Of a stretch of 64,000 nt of DNA, positions 23,686 to 33,375 are shown in pieces. The DNA comes from Mauremys mutica. Taxonomy: Eukaryota > Chordata > Testudines > Geoemydidae. How positions within the stretch are numbered: the first letter of the stretch is position 1; every line of letters starts with the position of its first letter. The translations under genes were made by a program, and so were the position numbers. The stretch is from assembly GCF_020497125.1 (NCBI RefSeq), contig NC_059084.1, forward strand, positions 7,219,501 through 7,283,500, written 5' to 3'. The notes under the pieces are model-generated. The model did not search any database, was not told where the DNA came from, and saw only the letters and a list, made by a program, of their open reading frames with translations.

Positions 23686-23722
23686 GCTGTAGGGCTCAGA
23701 CATTGTTTCTGAGCCCTACAGC
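23686..23722. repeat. perfect 15-bp hairpin
   Basis: The left arm gctgtagggctcaga (23686-23700) is exactly complementary to tctgagccctacagc (23708-23722) across a 7-nt loop. Too short for a typical pre-miRNA stem. It may be the collapsed centre of a fold-back element. Confidence 0.85.
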
Positions 23723-25165
23723 AATGTCCTCCGCATTCTATGTTTTAGAAGCAGCTAGAAATCAGCCCGAGCAGCAGGATATATTATACAGAGCCAGGCT
23801 TGGTACGTTGTGTACAGTGAGTAAACGCGGTTACTTGGGATTCAGCTGTACACGTGTGGTTTCTTCATATTTTTATTACTGTGTAAACAGCATAATACCG
23901 CTACCCAGCTAAATGTGAAGACTTGAAAGTGGGAGGTATTTCCCTGACAATAACTGGGGCGATGGATCCGGGCTGTCCCCTCCTTCCAAGACAACAGATG
24001 ATCCTGGGCAGCTTGTACCTATGTGGTGGAGGCCTGGGGGAGTGTGTGTGTGTGTGGCGGCGGGGGGCACTGCTGGCTGAAATAATGGCTCTCACAGCCA
24101 GCTTGCACAGTATCATGGGAGAGCTGTCCTATTGTGAGGAGAAATGGAGCCTTCTTTTATAAAGGCTGAAGGCAAAGTGGTTTTGAAACTATTGCAGCAC
24201 GGGTAAATACAAGGCCTGATTACTGAGTTAGATGCACAAGTATACGTGTGAAAATGTTTGTGCAATTGCCTGTCTCATTTGCACTTGGAGTTAATGATTA
24301 ATATATAAATCGTGCAATTGCTCATCGAGTGTGACTACAAGTTTGCACGCAGTCACACTGGCCAGGCCTGCATTTGGCACACAGTTTCACTTACTTTTTC
24401 CTTATGCAGTTACATGCCTCCCTTGTTTGAAAGTCAGACCCATGGACAATAGCAGTGCCATGAAATAGCCAAAAGCATTCTGGGTATTAACATGCAAAAT
24501 GAGCAGAACAAACATCCCACTCAAAAACTCTTCTTCCTGTTACCCCCATGGTGAGTAGCTTTAAAAACCTACTCCAGCTGACGTGGCATCCAAACATTAA
24601 TTTGCCTGTGTGGAAATGGTTTTGAGAGGTGCTTTAGTTTATGTGAACAATTGGCTGCAGTTTCAGTTAGAGGATGGCTTTCAGTTAAAGTATTAAACAG
24701 ACTGAAATAATGTAATTCCAATGTACTTAATGCCTGCTGCCAAGTTCAAGACTGAGGCCAAAAGGCAAGTTAGATGCACTGGATTGACAAATAGACTGAA
24801 GGCTGGTCAATGAAGATACACGATAGAGTATAAGCATAAGCAGCTGCAAAGATGGCGACATACAAAACTGGGAAACATCACTATTCTGTAAGATTAAAGA
24901 TCAAAGGCTCTCCAGGGCTAACCCCTTCAAGGCATGATGAGTTTAAAGTCCTGCATTACTGTTAAACTATCTGGTATAATTGTGGGCAGGGAGGTTGAAT
25001 TATCTAATGTATTACTTTTACTGCATTTATTATTCCTTAGAAAGCAAAGAGCATTTTAATTACTATCAAAAGATTAACTAATTAACGTTCAGTAAAGCCT
25101 TCTTAACTAAGAAGTGTTAAAGCACAGGGCATATGCTAAAGACCTGTCATGAATATTGGTTCAAT
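23723..25165. other. no gene seen
   Basis: Intronic sequence with a short GT run (about 24043-24055). AT-rich toward the right. Confidence 0.45.
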
Positions 25166-25167
25166 TT

Positions 25168-25580
25168 ATAGACTCACAGACTTTAAGGTCTGAAGGGACC
25201 ACCATGATCATCTAGTGTGGTCTCCTGCACCTTACAAACCACAGAACATCCCCCATCCACTCCTGTAACAGACACCTAACCTCTGGCTGAGTTACTGAAG
25301 TCCTCGAATCATGGTTTAAAGACTCCAAGTTACAGAGAATTCACTATTTACACCAGTTTAAACCTGCAAATGACCCATGCTCCATGCTGCAAAGGAAGGC
25401 AAAAAAAGCCCCAGGGTCTCTGCCAATCTGACATCAGGGAAAATTCCTCCCCAGCCCCAAATATGGCGATCAGTAAGACTCTGAGCATGTGAGCAAGACC
25501 CACCAGGCAGATACCTGGGAAAGAATTCTCTGCAGCAACTCAAGAGCCCTCCCCATCTAGTGTCCCATCTCCAGCCATTT
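25168..25580 (-). mobile_element. CR1 LINE 3' end, antisense
   Basis: Starts at the 3' terminus in antisense: actcacagactttaaggtct, then gaagggaccaccatgatcat. Further landmarks, in order, are cacctaacctctggctgagt, ccagggtctctgccaatctg, gggaaaattcctccccagcc and caagacccaccaggcagata. Collinear over about 400 bp and moderately diverged. Confidence 0.88.
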
Positions 25581-25984
25581 CATTATGTTCATGAATATTC
25601 TAATTTAATTGTGGGAATGTTTGCCAAAAACTGCAAATTTTAAGCAAATATTGACAAACATTTGCAGAAAGCAGATTTTAAATACATACCAATATTCACA
25701 CCAGAAATTGATTCTAAGTGGTATGTTCATCCAATCGGGCAACAGAAGCAATACCGTGCACCTGTGTGTCCAATCGAAGATATTCCCCACAGTTTAAACT
25801 GGTTTCTGACTATGGAATAGTTTCAATTAACTGCTTGCAAGCCAGATACAAAACAAAAAACTATTTACAACTAATATTTTAGAATTAATTGAATCATGAA
25901 CAAGTTCAAGAAAATCATAACCTGCTTGCAGACAACCTGCAAACAGGAAAAGTGATTTATTTAACAGTATTTACCCAGCTCTGA

Positions 25985-26110
25985 TAAGTGCAATATCATT
26001 ATTTCCATTTTACGTGTGGAAAACTGATTTGCGGTTAATTGGCTTGCCCAAGGCCACAGACCTGTATGTTGTGAGAGAATGCATTGTCACACACTGTGCC
26101 ACTCAACTTG
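25985..26110 (-). repeat. MIR-type SINE, antisense
   Basis: Landmarks in antisense order: atttccattttacgtgtgga, ggttaattggcttgcccaag, then gccacagacc. Old and partial. Confidence 0.6.
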
Positions 26111-26114
26111 ATTA

Positions 26115-28080
26115 ATTCACTTCAAGCCTGACTTGCAATATCTCTACTTGTTCAGTCCTGGTTTTTTTCCCCCTCTAGCTTCATAAAGCGAAGAACTGCA
26201 TGCTGCTTTATTGTATGTTTAAAAGAAACTAAACTGCCATTAAAACAGCGTCTCGCATGAGCAAATCAGCATTTAAATCTAGGTCTCCAGATAGGGAAAG
26301 CTGCCGTGCTACATAAATGAATACCAAGCCCGCTGCTGTTTTACATTACAAGTTATCATCATGTCCTTTTCATTTTTTCAATTAGTGCACAAGTGAAATT
26401 AGAAAACCCCGAAACAAAATATACGTTTTTCTACACTGGTCAGTTGCACACAAAGTGATGCATTTCCTGTTGTGTAATAAATTAATGCCCCTGCACTTTC
26501 ATGTTTGAAATAATACAACACTGATATTCCAAAGCACGGAGATATATATTAAACAATGATGATTAAAGTTTCTTAGAAATGTATGTCATCTGTAATCTCT
26601 GAAGATGCATATTAGGAGATAAACCCACCTCCTCAGCCCCACAGCCAGCCATCGGATGTCATTTTTAATCCTGAACAGAAGATGATTTGAAATACAAGAT
26701 ATCTAGACTTCAATTACACTGGTCTCCCATTAGGATAGCTTGCATCTCCTCAGAGATGAGAAAAGTTTGGATAAATACACTGGGCAGTAACTGACATCAG
26801 AATTCCACAAGATGCCTGACCAAAAAAAAAAAAAAGAGGGCTGCTTGATCTGAAGTTGAAAGTTAGGTACTATACTCTGTCTTCTGCTCAGCACACATAT
26901 CTCAGCCCTCTTCATCGGAAAAAAGGGTGCTGATTTGCTTCCATTTAACTGAATATGATTCCCTCTCTACGAACTAGTCTGAGGAGTATTTAAAAAGAAA
27001 AGATTGTGTGTACGCGGTTATATACTCTTTTAAACTCTAATTGGCTAGAGATTAACTCCCACCCCTCTGAAAACTCATGTCTAGAAGACAAGACCCTGAA
27101 AAGTTCTCAGAGCTGAGACTGGCATCAACAGAAAAAACTACATAGGCTGATTTCTCTTTTCTTCTAGTTTGTGTCCAGTTTCCTTACATTTTCAAGCGTA
27201 TTGCTCCAGGACATAAATATCCTTGAAAAGTTAGAAATTCCATCAAAAAGTAAAAGTAAAATGTGCATAAGAAAACAGAACACTGACTAAACTGTGTTAT
27301 CCTGCATTCCATTCCGCACACTATATAGCGTTAGATCTTCAGTTTGTGTAAAGTGGCATAGCTCCTCTGAAGTTGAAGGAGCTACCCTGATTTATTCCAA
27401 GTAACGATTTGTGCTTAAATAGCAGCTCTTTGCCTTGCAAGTTAGTTCATTTTTAATGTTTGTATTGTGACATGAGCCATAACTTTGGGAAATTATGTTC
27501 TGTTGCCATAGGGAGGAAATGCGGTGATATCAGCAGAGAAATGTAATTTGAAGATTGGAAGAAAGGAAATCTATGTTTCCTTGATACCATGACAAGTTAA
27601 GAGCAGGTGCAAGAGAAATATACAGAACTCAGAAAAGTCAGAGTCAAAGGGTGGGATTGTATTTATTCCAGTGGTTAACGGCTGCTGTAAAGTGAAAACA
27701 GTAACATACAGGACACAGGAGCCCATGTCCTCATCCAATGGAGTTTTGCCACTTTACACCAGCTGAGGGTCTGGCCCCAACAGCACTGAGCACTGGAGAC
27801 ATTATTAAAATGGGGAACTGGCCTTGTTTTCCCCTGAATTTACAGAGAGCCAAGTCACCAGTGTCTACTTTAGAAACCGTTTCTGCTACTTGCTGAAGTG
27901 CAGCGGAGAGATGCTAGTTTGGCTGAAGCAGATGTTGGACCTTAGTCTGATCTCACGAACACCTGGATTTGCCTGGGTATAATTCCATCGGCTTCAGTGG
28001 AGTTACTTCTCATTTACACCAGTGCAAGATCAGAATCAAGCCCCAAGATAGATCGGAAAAGACCTTTGCTTCTTTTATGC
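26115..28080. other. no gene seen, low-repeat stretch
   Basis: No supported exon. The part at 26180-26600 is AT-rich, complex, and free of recognised repeats. Segments near 27340 and 27740-28040 contain old 'ttacaccagctgagg'-type repeat wording. Confidence 0.45.
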
Positions 28081-28400
28081 ACAAAAAATTGCACAGGATG
28101 GATGGATGGATGCGTTTGTTCCCAGAAGTAATCTGACTTCTAAATAAATTACATTGTTAAAGCTGGAAAGGGAGCAGTATGTCAATTCTTCTCCTCCTCC
28201 CACCCTGCCCCCCTCTTTGGCCAGGCAGCAGCCTGCAATAAAAGTAGGCACATGTTCACCTGGAACACCACCACCTTCTACTCTCCAGAGACCATTTCAT
28301 GGGACTTACCCTCAGTCGTAGAAGTGCAAAGGGTGACTAATGCTGAGGCTCACACAAAGCACATCTACAAAGCTTTGCCAGTTTACAATGTCAGCTAGAA

Positions 28401-28903
28401 CAGTGGTTCTCAGCCCGGGGTATGTGTACCCCTGGGAGTATGCAGAGATCTTCCAGGGAGTACTCATCTCATCTAGATCAGTGTTCCTCAGCCTGAGGAC
28501 TGCAACCCCCAGATAGTCATGGGATGGGTTTAGGTGGATCACAAGTGCAGAGCCAGCATTACAAGGTGTCAAACATGGCAATTACCGGGGGTCCCACACC
28601 ACAAGGGGCCCTGTGAAGCTAAGTTACATGCTTCAGACAAGGTTCACAAGTGAAAAAAACAGGCTCAAATATCACATTGGAATATAAATATTGTACTTAC
28701 ATTTCAATCGATTTATTTTATAATTATATGGTAAAAATGAGAAAGTCAGCAATTGTTCAGTACTAGTGTGCTCTGACACTTTTCTATTTTTATGTCTGAT
28801 TTTGTCAGCAAGTCGTTTTTAAGTGAGGTGAAACTTGGGGGTGTGCAAGACAAATCAGACTCCTGAAAGGGGTACGGTGGTCTGGAGAGATTGAGAACCA
28901 CTG
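28401..28903. mobile_element. hAT-type DNA transposon with internal insertion
   Basis: The left end CAGTGGTTCTCAGCCC and the right end ...GAGAACCACTG are inverted repeats of hAT type. Flanking octamers agctagaa (28393-28400) and agccagag (28904-28911) agree at 6 of 8. The region of about 28478-28660 (gatcagtgttcctcagcctg onward) looks like a second element with its own hAT-like start inserted in the first, since the outer element's sequence resumes after it (ttgtacttacatttcaatcg at about 28691). No transposase. Confidence 0.7.
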
Positions 28904-29111
28904 AGCCAGAGCACGGGCTTGCAACACAGCCAGGTCAGTGAGTGACCATGGTCTACAGAGCTGCTGTCAGCTGTTGTTCTCTAGGAAAGCCAGCAGCTGC
29001 TAGGTTAAAAAAAAAAGTCAATCAATCAGTCAAAGCACCTTACTGATCACTGATCTCCAGTGTAGCTACATGCAGTCAGCTCCTAGCATGAACACAAAGG
29101 AACACAGGGAA

Positions 29112-29120
29112 ACTCACCTG
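29112..29120 (-). other. NTSR1: splice donor of NTSR1 exon 1
   Basis: Minus strand reads CAG|GTGAGT, the full consensus donor. The exon boundary falls where homology to NTSR1 stops (after ...KTVIQ), which supports it over the longer open frame. Confidence 0.9.
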
Positions 29121-29792
29121 AATGACAGTCTTAAGCGTAGAGGCTTCCACAATGGTGGTACAGATCAGAGAGTCCGGCTGCTGGTCCGCGCCATAGATCT
29201 CGCCCATGGTGAAGATCATGGGGATGGCCAGCAGGAAGGAGGCCACCCAGATGCAGCTGATGAACTTCTTGGTCCTGCTCCTGGACATGATGCTCTTGGC
29301 TTTGAAGGGGTGGCAGATGGCCATGTACCTCTCCACGCTGAGGCTGGCGATGTTGAGGGCCGTGGCGTAGGTGCAGGCGTCCCTCAGGAAATAGTAGCCT
29401 TTGCAGACGGCGTCCCCGAAGGCCCAGGGGTGGTGCACCCAGATGAAGTTGTACAGCTCGATGGGCATGCACAGGAGGAAGATGAGCAGGTCAGAGAAAG
29501 CCAGGCTGGCCAGGTGGTAGTGCACGGTGCTCTGCAGATTCTGCAGGGACTTCTTGCGCACCAGGGTGTAGGCGGTGATGGAGTTCCCGACGGTGCCCAC
29601 CAGGAAGAGCGCCAGGTAGATGACCGTGACCATGACTTTGGAGTAGATGTCGGTGTTGACATCCAGGTCTTCCTCGTCCGGCCCTTCGGAGTACGGGTCC
29701 GAGCTGTTGGAGACGTTCCCAGCCGCCTCGCCCGCGGGCTGCAGGTGAAACGGGCCCGGGTGCTGCCACGGAGAAGTTGCGTTCAGGTGCAT
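29118..29792 (-). CDS. NTSR1: Neurotensin receptor type 1, coding exon 1 (residues 1-225)
   Basis: NTSR1 is the class A GPCR for neurotensin, coupling mainly to Gq at the plasma membrane of neurons and gut cells. This exon gives the extracellular tail (about 1-52, N-glycosylation sequons at N4, N26 and N29), TM1 with GN at 69-70, TM2 with D101 (position 2.50), TM3 with C130, the ERY triplet at 154-156 (the DRY equivalent), TM4 with W182 (4.50), and extracellular loop 2 with C211, the expected disulfide partner of C130. The stretch [10 protein letters not shown] before TM1 and HHPWAFGDA in loop 1 are NTSR1-like and set it apart from NTSR2. The start has a purine at -3. The exon ends CAG|GTGAGT after Q225 in phase 0, and the next exon should open with TM5. 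The tail looks a little shorter than in the 418-residue human protein. The open frame beyond 29118 is intron read-through. TM5-TM7 are not in this window. Confidence 0.95.
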
Positions 29793-29885
29793 GGCCAGGG
29801 ATGCTCGGCGAAGGAGGCTGCCCCGCGTGGTACCCAGCGCTCGGCACCAGCCAGGCTGCGAGGGCGGGACGCTGCCGCTAAGACG
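29793..29885 (-). other. NTSR1: NTSR1 5' UTR (inferred)
   Basis: Minus-strand sequence between the ATG and the possible TTTAAA box has no upstream ATG. If the box at 29906-29911 is used, transcripts would start at about 29875-29885, giving a leader of roughly 85-95 nt. This is inferred from spacing only; GC-rich promoters often have scattered or more distant starts. Confidence 0.4.
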
Positions 29886-29905
29886 CGGAGTGGAAACTTG
29901 GCTCG

Positions 29906-29911
29906 TTTAAA
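29906..29911 (-). promoter_or_regulatory. TATA-like box (TTTAAA)
   Basis: An isolated AT-rich hexamer in an otherwise GC-rich region, 114-119 bp upstream of the NTSR1 ATG. It is palindromic, so it gives no direction by itself. Confidence 0.35.
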
Positions 29912-30228
29912 TGCGCCGGAGAAGGCGGCGCCCGGAGGGGGAGCGAGAGCCCGCCCAGCTCGATTCACAAAATCCACGGGAGGAGCAGCCTCCGGCGGGC
30001 GGCACAAGGGGCTGCGCTGGGCTCTCCCCTCCGCCCGCGTCTGGCTCCCAAGGCTGCTCCCGCCCCCCCTCCCCCGCCCCAGATGCGAACCGCACCAAGG
30101 GGGCTGCAGCGGGGCGGGGGTCGCTCTCACACAGCCCGCCGGAGCTGGGCAGCGAGTGGCGTGTGATGTGAACCAACTGGAAAAAGGGAAAAGCCGGATC
30201 GAGATGGAGCCTGGCGGATCCTACTCAT

Positions 30229-30241
30229 CCCCCCCCCCCCC
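30229..30241. repeat. poly-C run (13 nt)
   Basis: An uninterrupted C-run. On the minus strand it is a G-run upstream of NTSR1. Confidence 0.95.
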
Positions 30242-30304
30242 TGGCTCAAATGGCAAGGCTGGGTCCTCCTGCTAGACCGATCTGAACCCAGACCCCGATG
30301 TACA

Positions 30305-30315
30305 CCCCCCCCCCC
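30305..30315. repeat. poly-C run (11 nt)
   Basis: A second uninterrupted C-run 64 bp from the first, within the GC-rich shoulder. Confidence 0.95.
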
Positions 30316-30329
30316 GGAGCACACGTGCC

Positions 30330-30605
30330 GCAAAAACCCGGACCCAGCACGTGGATTTCTCCCGGATCCAGCCACGTTTGGACCCTGCGCTGCCAAAGGC
30401 TTGTTCCTACACCGTGAACACGCCTCCCGCCTCGTGCACCAAAACATGCCCGAGTCGGGTGCACCAGCGCCCACAAAAACCTGGACCCGGCCCCTGGATC
30501 TAACTGGAATCTTTGGCCCCTAAGTCCCACCTTGTACAATCTAGATAGGAAAAGTGTAGCCACAGCTACTTCACTGCAAAAATCTGGACTCCCTGCATCC
30601 TGGCC
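30330..30605. repeat. degenerate repeat units near the NTSR1 promoter
   Basis: Three related units: gcaaaaacccggaccca (30330), acaaaaacctggacccg (30473) and gcaaaaatctggactcc (30576), each followed by a ctggat-, gtggat- or catcc-type phrase. Weaker matches are at about 30706, 30750 and 30873. Spacings (143 and 103 bp) are irregular, so this is not a clean tandem array. Confidence 0.5.
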
Positions 30606-31715
30606 CAGGTAGTTGGTACCTGGAGCCTATTTTTAATCTTAACCATCCTTCCCCCCAGCTAAATTCTACTGTCTAAACAGAGAGGGAAATCTTGCGTCCT
30701 AGTGCAGCCAAAAAACCCAGCTCCTGTTGCAAAACGGTACAGCACCACAAAAACATGACTCTGTGGTGGGGTCTGCAGGATCTTACCTTTTTAAAAAATT
30801 ATTATCAATCATCATCATCATTATTTTGCTCCCAGATTCCAAAACTGGGCACTTGGTGGTGTTCCTACTTGGCCAGAAAAATCCAAACTCCAACACATCC
30901 ACGTGCAAGAGCGACATAAATACACCTGGATCTTGCTGGATCTAGCACATTTTTTGCCCAGAAGCCTGTTAATTCTACTGGGTAAAGAGATCAAGTGTTG
31001 CTGCTCCTAGCCCTGCAGTTTACAATGTAATTCATTAATTAAATACCAGCAGGACCCCGTTGATCCAGCTTTTACATTTTTCCAAGTAAACGCGCCCACA
31101 TGTGAATAATCCAGCATGGAGAAAAGATGTGGGTTCAGTTCCTGCAGCCAGCCTTTTCCCCAAGGCATCCTGGCTTGGGACCTATTGCAAAGCCTAGCTG
31201 GCTAATTAGCCGGGAGAAGGAATTGTGGGGGAGAAGGAATAGAAACTGCCAATGCTGTAGATCACCTTTGGAAACAGAGAAGCCTGGACTCTAGGGCCAC
31301 AGCACACAGTGTGATGGACATTCAGCAACCAAAATAATTGTTACAATAGAGAAATTATTAACAGAACAGCCAGGGCCAGGCAAAAGATCTTGTGGCCACT
31401 TTCCCTGCCACACAAGGCTCAAACATCTGCTGCTCCCTATGTAGTGTGAAAGGGGAAAAAAGGGGAAGATAGATACAGAATCAGTGGCTCTTGTCTTAAT
31501 GGAATAAACACTATAGCACGGTTCACTTATCTGGCGTATGTGCATATGTCACTCAGAAAGAACATAAATAACCAATTTGTCTGAGGCTGCCCATGTGTTT
31601 GGCAAAACTACTCCATGAGGAGAGAGAGACAAAAATATGATCTGAAAATGGGTTCCCTCTCTTGTGTATGGCTATGATGTATCAGCACCAGTGCTATAGC
31701 ATAACTAACCTACAC
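30606..31715. other. no gene seen (upstream of NTSR1)
   Basis: GC content falls back to background. Contains a short ATC or ATT-rich run (about 30800-30825). No exon or clear element. Confidence 0.45.
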
Positions 31716-31721
31716 AGACAG

Positions 31722-31744
31722 ACACACACACACACACACACACA
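31722..31744. repeat. (CA)n microsatellite
   Basis: About eleven CA units. Confidence 0.95.
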
Positions 31745-31971
31745 AACACTCCCCCTGTGTTTCTCTCTATTCTATATCCTCCAAGTTTCAGGATTTACAG
31801 TCCCTGCCTCTCTCCAGCAGCTCCATTTCAGCTACAGGCTTGTGGAGAAACTAGACTGAATACAGTGCTAGAGGCAAAGTCTCCTCTCATGATCTTCCTC
31901 GTGCAGCAGACATGTTTGTCAGCAACAGTTTGGGCTAGTATAGCAATTTTCAGCAATAGGAAATTCTACCA

Positions 31972-32216
31972 CAGGGATTCTCAAACTGGGGTGTCATGAC
32001 CCCCTGAGGTGGTTACGTGAGGGTCAGGGGCTGACAGCTCCAAGCCCAACCATGCACGGGGGAGAGGGGGGATGTTAGTCCTAAGCCCCTGTTAAATTTA
32101 AATTAAATTAAATTACCCCACCACCATTTTTAATTTATAAGGGTGGGGGAGGGGGTTGCACTCAGAGGCTTGCTCTATGAAAGAAGTCACCAATACAAAG
32201 AGTTTGAGAACCAGTG
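31972..32216. mobile_element. hAT-type MITE, 245 bp
   Basis: The left end CAGGGATTCTCAAACT pairs with the right end AGTTTGAGAACCAGTG as near-perfect inverted repeats. Flanking octamers ttctacca (31964-31971) and gtctagct (32217-32224) agree at 5 of 8. The body has an AT-rich run of attaaattaaatta type (about 32100). Same family as the cleaner copy at 48128-48335. Confidence 0.75.
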
Positions 32217-32224
32217 GTCTAGCT

Positions 32225-32985
32225 GGATAGCTCTGTAATGAGACGACTTACCCTCTCCAATCAGACATTTTGGAAAAGGCAGAGGCCTTGCAAATTGCGT
32301 ATGATCCATGATAAAACCGATCTTTGTAAGAGCAGCGAGTCGTTTTTTCAACAAAGTTTGTCTCAGCTTACAATTTTCTCGACTGATTTCAAGACGTTAT
32401 TATTGAAGAATGCTGCAGTGCAGCAGGAGGGTGCTCCTCGTTGCCCATATCAAATCTTTGATTTGCATTTATTATTGGCTGGTCCCATAGGCCACAGGGT
32501 AGCATTTCAGTTACCCGACTGGATCAGCATAGAGAAATTCCCTCCATAAATTCCCAAAGAGCATTCCACAGATATTCTCCACCATTCACTATAAATTCAG
32601 TGTTTCCACCAGCTTTCCTCCCACTAAGGTCAATTGACAGACTAAAATAAAAGGGGGAGCCAGCTGAATTTGCATAAACATTCACGCAAACTGGAGGTGA
32701 ACTGTTTTGTAGCACTCAACTCTAGTGAAGCGTATTGGCTTAAAGGGTGGACAATAGCCCTTTAATTTTAACATTTCGGAGTCTTTTCTTATGAAATCAG
32801 CACGAAGAGAAAAATCTCTTTTATTCCCTGGGGTTAGTCTGTCAAGGGCTGCTGCGTCCATCATCCACAAAACAACCCCCCCGCACCCTCCCGATCATTT
32901 CCTCCTGTCTTCCAAGGAGAAGTCTCCTGGGTGACTTCTTAAGCGGCATTTGAAAAGTTTAAGAGGAACTAAGGAAGGCAGAACA
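32225..32985. other. no gene seen
   Basis: No recognised element or exon. Confidence 0.45.
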
Positions 32986-32987
32986 AG

Positions 32988-33375
32988 AACATAAGAAGGG
33001 CCACACTGGGTCAGACCAAAGGTCCATCCAGCCCAGTATCCTGTCTACCAACAGTGGCCAATGCCAGGTGCCCCAGAGGGAGTGAACCTAACAGGTAATC
33101 ATAGAATTGTAGAACTGGAACTGACCTTGAAAGGTCATTGAGTCCAGTCCCCTGCCTTCAGAGCAGGACCAAGTACAGTTCCTGACAGATTATTTTGCCC
33201 CAGATCCCTAAATGGTCCCCTCAAAGATTGAATTTACAACCCTGGGTTTAGCAGGCCAATGCTCAACCACTGAACTATCCCTCCCCCCGATCAAGTGATC
33301 TCTCTCCTGCCATCCATTGCCACCCTCTGACTAACAGAGGCTAGGGACACCATTCCTTACCCAAGCAACAAATTA
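32988..33375 (-). mobile_element. CR1 LINE 3' region, antisense, interrupted
   Basis: The left part (32988-33101) reads aacataagaagggccacact, gtcagaccaaaggtccatcc, agtatcctgtctaccaacag and ccaatgccaggtgccccaga. The right part (33290-33375) continues the same element with caagtgatctctctcctgcc and aacagaggctagggacacca. The two halves join correctly once the inserted SINE is taken out. Confidence 0.85.
33102..33289 (-). mobile_element. tRNA-derived SINE with CR1-type tail, antisense
   Basis: The minus strand begins with a tRNA-like head: A box TAGTTCAGTGG (33267-33277) followed by a decayed B box (ttgtaaattcaatctttg). It ends in a CR1-like tail (plus strand: gaattgtagaactggaactg, ggtcattgagtccagtcccc). 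This head-plus-CR1-tail design is that of the tortoise Pol III SINE, known to be mobilised by CR1. It is flanked by atca at 33098-33101 and 33290-33293 inside an older CR1 copy. Confidence 0.75.

Larger units (their letters stand above)
1..29117 (-). other. NTSR1: NTSR1 intron 1, donor side (partial)
   Basis: Everything to the left of the exon-1 splice donor is read as intron 1 of NTSR1, transcribed right to left. The donor reads GTGAGT on the minus strand at 29117-29112. No stretch resembling the remaining receptor exons (TM5, the third intracellular loop, TM6-TM7 and C-tail) was noticed in minus-strand reading, so the intron probably leaves the window. That makes it at least 29 kb, in keeping with the long first intron of mammalian NTSR1. 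The content is mostly degraded mobile elements, listed separately. That the whole left half is intron is an inference from one donor site. Confidence 0.7.
29160..30130. promoter_or_regulatory. NTSR1: CpG island over NTSR1 exon 1 and promoter
   Basis: CpG dinucleotides are dense from within the coding exon to about 30130, against CpG-poor flanks on both sides. This marks the promoter and first exon of NTSR1, transcribed leftward. GC boxes occur at 30072-30080 (ccccgcccc) and 30111-30120 (ggggcggggg), about 280-330 bp upstream of the ATG. Boundaries are by eye. Confidence 0.75.

Noticed and set aside
29076..29117. Continuation of the NTSR1 frame past Q225
   Set aside because: The donor consensus and the end of homology both lie at 29118, so the extra 13 residues are intron read-through.
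29070..30275. 401-codon open frame on the plus strand
   Set aside because: It lies antisense to NTSR1 exon 1 and its CpG island. Its long length follows from GC-rich codon bias on the other strand, and it has no protein-like domain.
33267..33277. tRNA gene suggested by an A box
   Set aside because: The B box is decayed, there is no cloverleaf, and it continues into a CR1-like tail, so it is a SINE.
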